The notes below the pieces were generated by a model. The model was not told the DNA's origin. It saw only the letters and a list, made by a program, of their open reading frames with translations, and did no database searches. A stretch of 39,369 bases of DNA from a bacterium (lineage in GTDB: Bacteria; Cyanobacteriota; Sericytochromatia; S15B-MN24; VGJW01): the NCBI GenBank assembly GCA_021781555.1, contig JAJXWQ010000033.1, forward strand, positions 1 through 39,369, read 5' to 3'. Below, in pieces: positions 37,695-39,369 of this stretch. Positions within the stretch are counted from its first letter, which is position 1, and each line of letters begins with the position of its first letter. Both the position numbers and the translations under genes were made by a program.

Positions 37695-37713
37695 GGGCCC
37701 ATCAGGTGGGCCC
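37695..37713. other. small inverted repeat upstream of the subtilase gene
   Basis: GGGCCCA (37695-37701), loop TCAGG, TGGGCCC (37707-37713), followed by TTT, in the intergenic region between the divergent thioesterase and subtilase genes. It could be an operator or leader hairpin; nothing else supports a role. Confidence 0.3.
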
Positions 37714-37772
37714 TTTGCGAATAGATCCTCGCTTCCCTACCGCCCTCTTAGGGCCCATCGCAAGGAGCCGTG

Positions 37773-39083
37773 ATGTCGTCTCGCCGGGTCGCGTTCCCAT
37801 CCCTGGCCGTCGTGCTGTGCGCGAGTGCGCTCGCCGGCTGCGGTGTTGGCCCCCAGCAGTATGGCTTCGGCCTGCAGAGCCCGGATTCTCTTTCCGTCAC
37901 CAGCCAGGCCGTGCCAGGCCAGCTGCTGGTGGGCTATACCCAGACCCGTCCTACCATCTCGGCTGACATCCTCAAGGACGATCCGGCCATCAAGCTCCAG
38001 CTCGTGGCCCCCGCCGCCGGCCAGACGGTGGCCGACCTCCAGGCCAAGCTCAAGCAGCAGCCGGGTGTCGCGTTCGTGGAGCCCAACTGGGTGATCCCGG
38101 TCCCGGCACCGGCGCCGCGAGTCGCAAGTCAAGCCAGCGCGCCGATCCTCGGCTTCAATCTCACCAGCGATCCCCTCGAGTCCAAGCAGTGGCAACTCGC
38201 CACGATCCACGCCCCACAGGCGTGGAAGTACAGCACGGGGCGGGGCGTCACGGTTGCGGTCATCGATACCGGCGTGGACGAGACCCATCCCGACCTCCAG
38301 GCCAACCTGGTCCCGGGCTACAACACCCTCGAGAACAACTCCAATCCGCACGATGACAACGGTCACGGCACCAACGTCGCCGGCATCATCGCAGAGGTCG
38401 GTGGCAACGGGATCGGCGGTATCGGAGTCGCCCCGGATGCCAAGATCATGCCCGTGCGGGCTCTCGGCGCGCAGGGTGGTACGGCGCTCAGCGTGTCCAC
38501 GGCCATCCAGTACGCGGCCGATCATGGGGCCAACATCATCAACATGAGCCTCGGCAGCAGCCAGTCCTCTCAGGCCATCCAGAGCGCCGTCAACTACGCG
38601 CTGGGCAAGGGCGTCATCGTGGTCGTGGCCATGGGCAACGACGGCCAGAATGGCAACCCCACGTCGTATCCGGCGGCTTACCAGGGCGTGATTGCGGTGG
38701 GCGCCACGGATCCGCAGGATCAGGTCACCCCATGGTCCGACTGGGGCTCGTGGGAGGCCGTTTCGGCCCCCGGGTATGGCATCTGGGCGACCTTCCCCAA
38801 CTACGACTGCGCCCTGCTCGATATCGCCAAGCAGCACCCCGAGGAGCTGCCTTCCGAGGACTCCATCCAGGAGGGCTACGCGGCCATCAGCGGCACCAGC
38901 CAGGCCACCCCGGTCGTCAGCGGGGTCGTCGCCCTGATGAAGTCCATCGATCCCGGCCTGACGCCTGCCCAGGCGCGCCAGGATCTCATGGCCTCCGCTC
39001 GCTCGACCACCGGGGGCTTCGACGATCACTACGGAGCCGGCATCGTCGACGCTCTGGCGGCTGTCCGTTCCGTGCAACAGTAG
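37773..39083 (+). CDS. subtilisin-like serine protease lipoprotein (S8)
   Basis: The 436-residue protein has a lipoprotein signal (LAVVLCASALAGC, lipidated Cys near 22), an inhibitor-I9-like propeptide-type region (PGQLLVGYTQ to VAFVEPNWVIP, about 45-110) and a subtilisin domain with the triad Asp165 (VIDTGVDETHPD), His198 (NGHGTNVAG) and Ser376 (GTSQATP); the oxyanion Asn is in VAMGNDGQ. It should be a surface-attached protease made as a zymogen. AAGGAG lies 6-7 nt before ATG 37773. An intrinsic terminator follows. The gene is divergent from the thioesterase gene. Confidence 0.93.
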   Translation: MSSRRVAFPSLAVVLCASALAGCGVGPQQYGFGLQSPDSLSVTSQAVPGQLLVGYTQTRPTISADILKDDPAIKLQLVAPAAGQTVADLQAKLKQQPGVAFVEPNWVIPVPAPAPRVASQASAPILGFNLTSDPLESKQWQLATIHAPQAWKYSTGRGVTVAVIDTGVDETHPDLQANLVPGYNTLENNSNPHDDNGHGTNVAGIIAEVGGNGIGGIGVAPDAKIMPVRALGAQGGTALSVSTAIQYAADHGANIINMSLGSSQSSQAIQSAVNYALGKGVIVVVAMGNDGQNGNPTSYPAAYQGVIAVGATDPQDQVTPWSDWGSWEAVSAPGYGIWATFPNYDCALLDIAKQHPEELPSEDSIQEGYAAISGTSQATPVVSGVVALMKSIDPGLTPAQARQDLMASARSTTGGFDDHYGAGIVDALAAVRSVQQ

Positions 39084-39095
39084 ACCCGTCGTCCG

Positions 39096-39132
39096 GACGC
39101 GGGAGCCCAGCGCGCGGCTCTCGCGTCTTTTT
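39096..39132 (+). terminator. intrinsic terminator of the subtilase gene
   Basis: GACGCGGGAGCC (39096-39107), 8-base loop, GGCTCTCGCGTC (39116-39127; one G-T pair), then five T residues at 39128-39132. Confidence 0.88.
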
Positions 39133-39166
39133 CATGCCGCGAGTCCTCGATTTGCCCGGGCCGGAA

Positions 39167-39240
39167 ACGTCAAGCGAGGCCCGGCCGCGCAGCGAAGCGA
39201 CCGCACACAGGAACCCCTTCCTGCGACAAAAGGGCCCGAG
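39167..39240 (+). repeat. CTAG element copy 11 (decayed)
   Basis: A degenerate forward copy: ACGTCAAGCGAGGCCCGG, core CGCGCAGCGAAGCGACCG (nearly intact), then CACACAGGAACCCC and a tail with CAAAAGGGCCCGAG in place of CAAAAGGCCTAG. The left end and outer stem are lost while the core is preserved. Confidence 0.6.
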
Positions 39241-39323
39241 ATCCTGCCGCGACGGGATCGCATCCGGGGCTCTACGACCGCCTGCAGTCGTCAAGGGGTT
39301 CGGGGTAGTGTAGGTTGGACCCC

Positions 39324-39369
39324 ATGTTCCGCATGCGAATTTCCACGATCGTCCTGGCCCCCGTGCTCC
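39324..39369 (+). CDS. start of a further gene (cut by window end)
   Basis: An ATG at 39324 opens a frame MFRMRISTIVLAPVL that runs off the window. The basic start and hydrophobic stretch look like a signal peptide. No strong ribosome site is visible (GGTTGG upstream). Product unknown. Confidence 0.35.
   Translation, partial: MFRMRISTIVLAPVL

Noticed and set aside
37737-39077. 446-residue open frame on the minus strand opposite the subtilase gene
   Set aside because: It is antisense to a clear S8 protease, has low-complexity Arg/Gly/His-rich sequence without motifs, and is expected from the GC-rich codon pattern.
1-39369. CTAG elements as a CRISPR array
   Set aside because: Copies are dispersed over the whole window in both orientations, 108 bp long, without regular spacers or cas genes.

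Overview
The window is about 39 kb of very GC-rich bacterial chromosome, with roughly 30 protein genes on both strands in short operons. I see no tRNA, rRNA, CRISPR array, phage genes or transposase. No gene here is a reliable species marker. A chlorophyll-synthase-like UbiA enzyme, a class-I-like HMG-CoA reductase and a group 3 sigma factor would fit an uncultured high-GC lineage, perhaps a non-photosynthetic relative of Cyanobacteria (Sericytochromatia/Tanganyikabacteria-like). That placement is a weak inference.

Layout. 1-3.2 kb: DEDDh exonuclease, a PPC/DUF296 protein and glmS. 3.2-6.1 kb: a gene-free stretch with an orphan intrinsic terminator, a ChlG/BchG-like prenyltransferase, a lytic transglycosylase, and a promoter-to-terminator transcription unit with no convincing protein (candidate structured RNA). 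6.1-14 kb: a TIGR03960-type radical SAM protein with DUF2344, a 54-residue small ORF, a methyltransferase-like pair, a DksA/TraR zinc-finger protein, a divergent YchF-like GTPase and a P-loop protein. 14-24 kb: an exported propeller/phosphoesterase, an extended type I asparaginase, a large GT-C-like membrane protein, and a sigma factor / DUF445 / exported protein operon. 24-35 kb: a lipid and isoprenoid block with an MFS transporter, lipid kinase, HMG-CoA reductase, a second UbiA-like protein, a rifampin-phosphotransferase-like dikinase, a GNAT protein, an OleC-like ligase and an anchored SRPBCC protein. 35-39 kb: AidB-type acyl-CoA dehydrogenase, hotdog thioesterase, subtilisin-like lipoprotein and the start of a further gene.

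The most unusual feature is a dispersed, roughly 108-bp CTAG-bounded palindromic element, present in about eleven full, shortened or decayed copies. Its ends are imperfect inverted repeats (CTAG, ten bases, GTTTGAA). Inside is a GC stem around the conserved core GGTTGCGCAGCGAAGCGACC. In five cases the terminal CTAG is also the TAG stop codon of the adjoining gene, and a 56-bp mini-copy supplies the stops of two convergent genes at once. This suggests a MITE-like element targeted to CTAG, a word that is scarce in this DNA and often found at stop codons.

The best candidate for a new biochemical system is the tightly packed 28.2-35.3 kb operon (prenyltransferase-like, dikinase, acyltransferase, acyl-adenylate ligase, SRPBCC) downstream of HMG-CoA reductase. 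It looks like a pathway that makes or modifies an isoprenoid or lipid.
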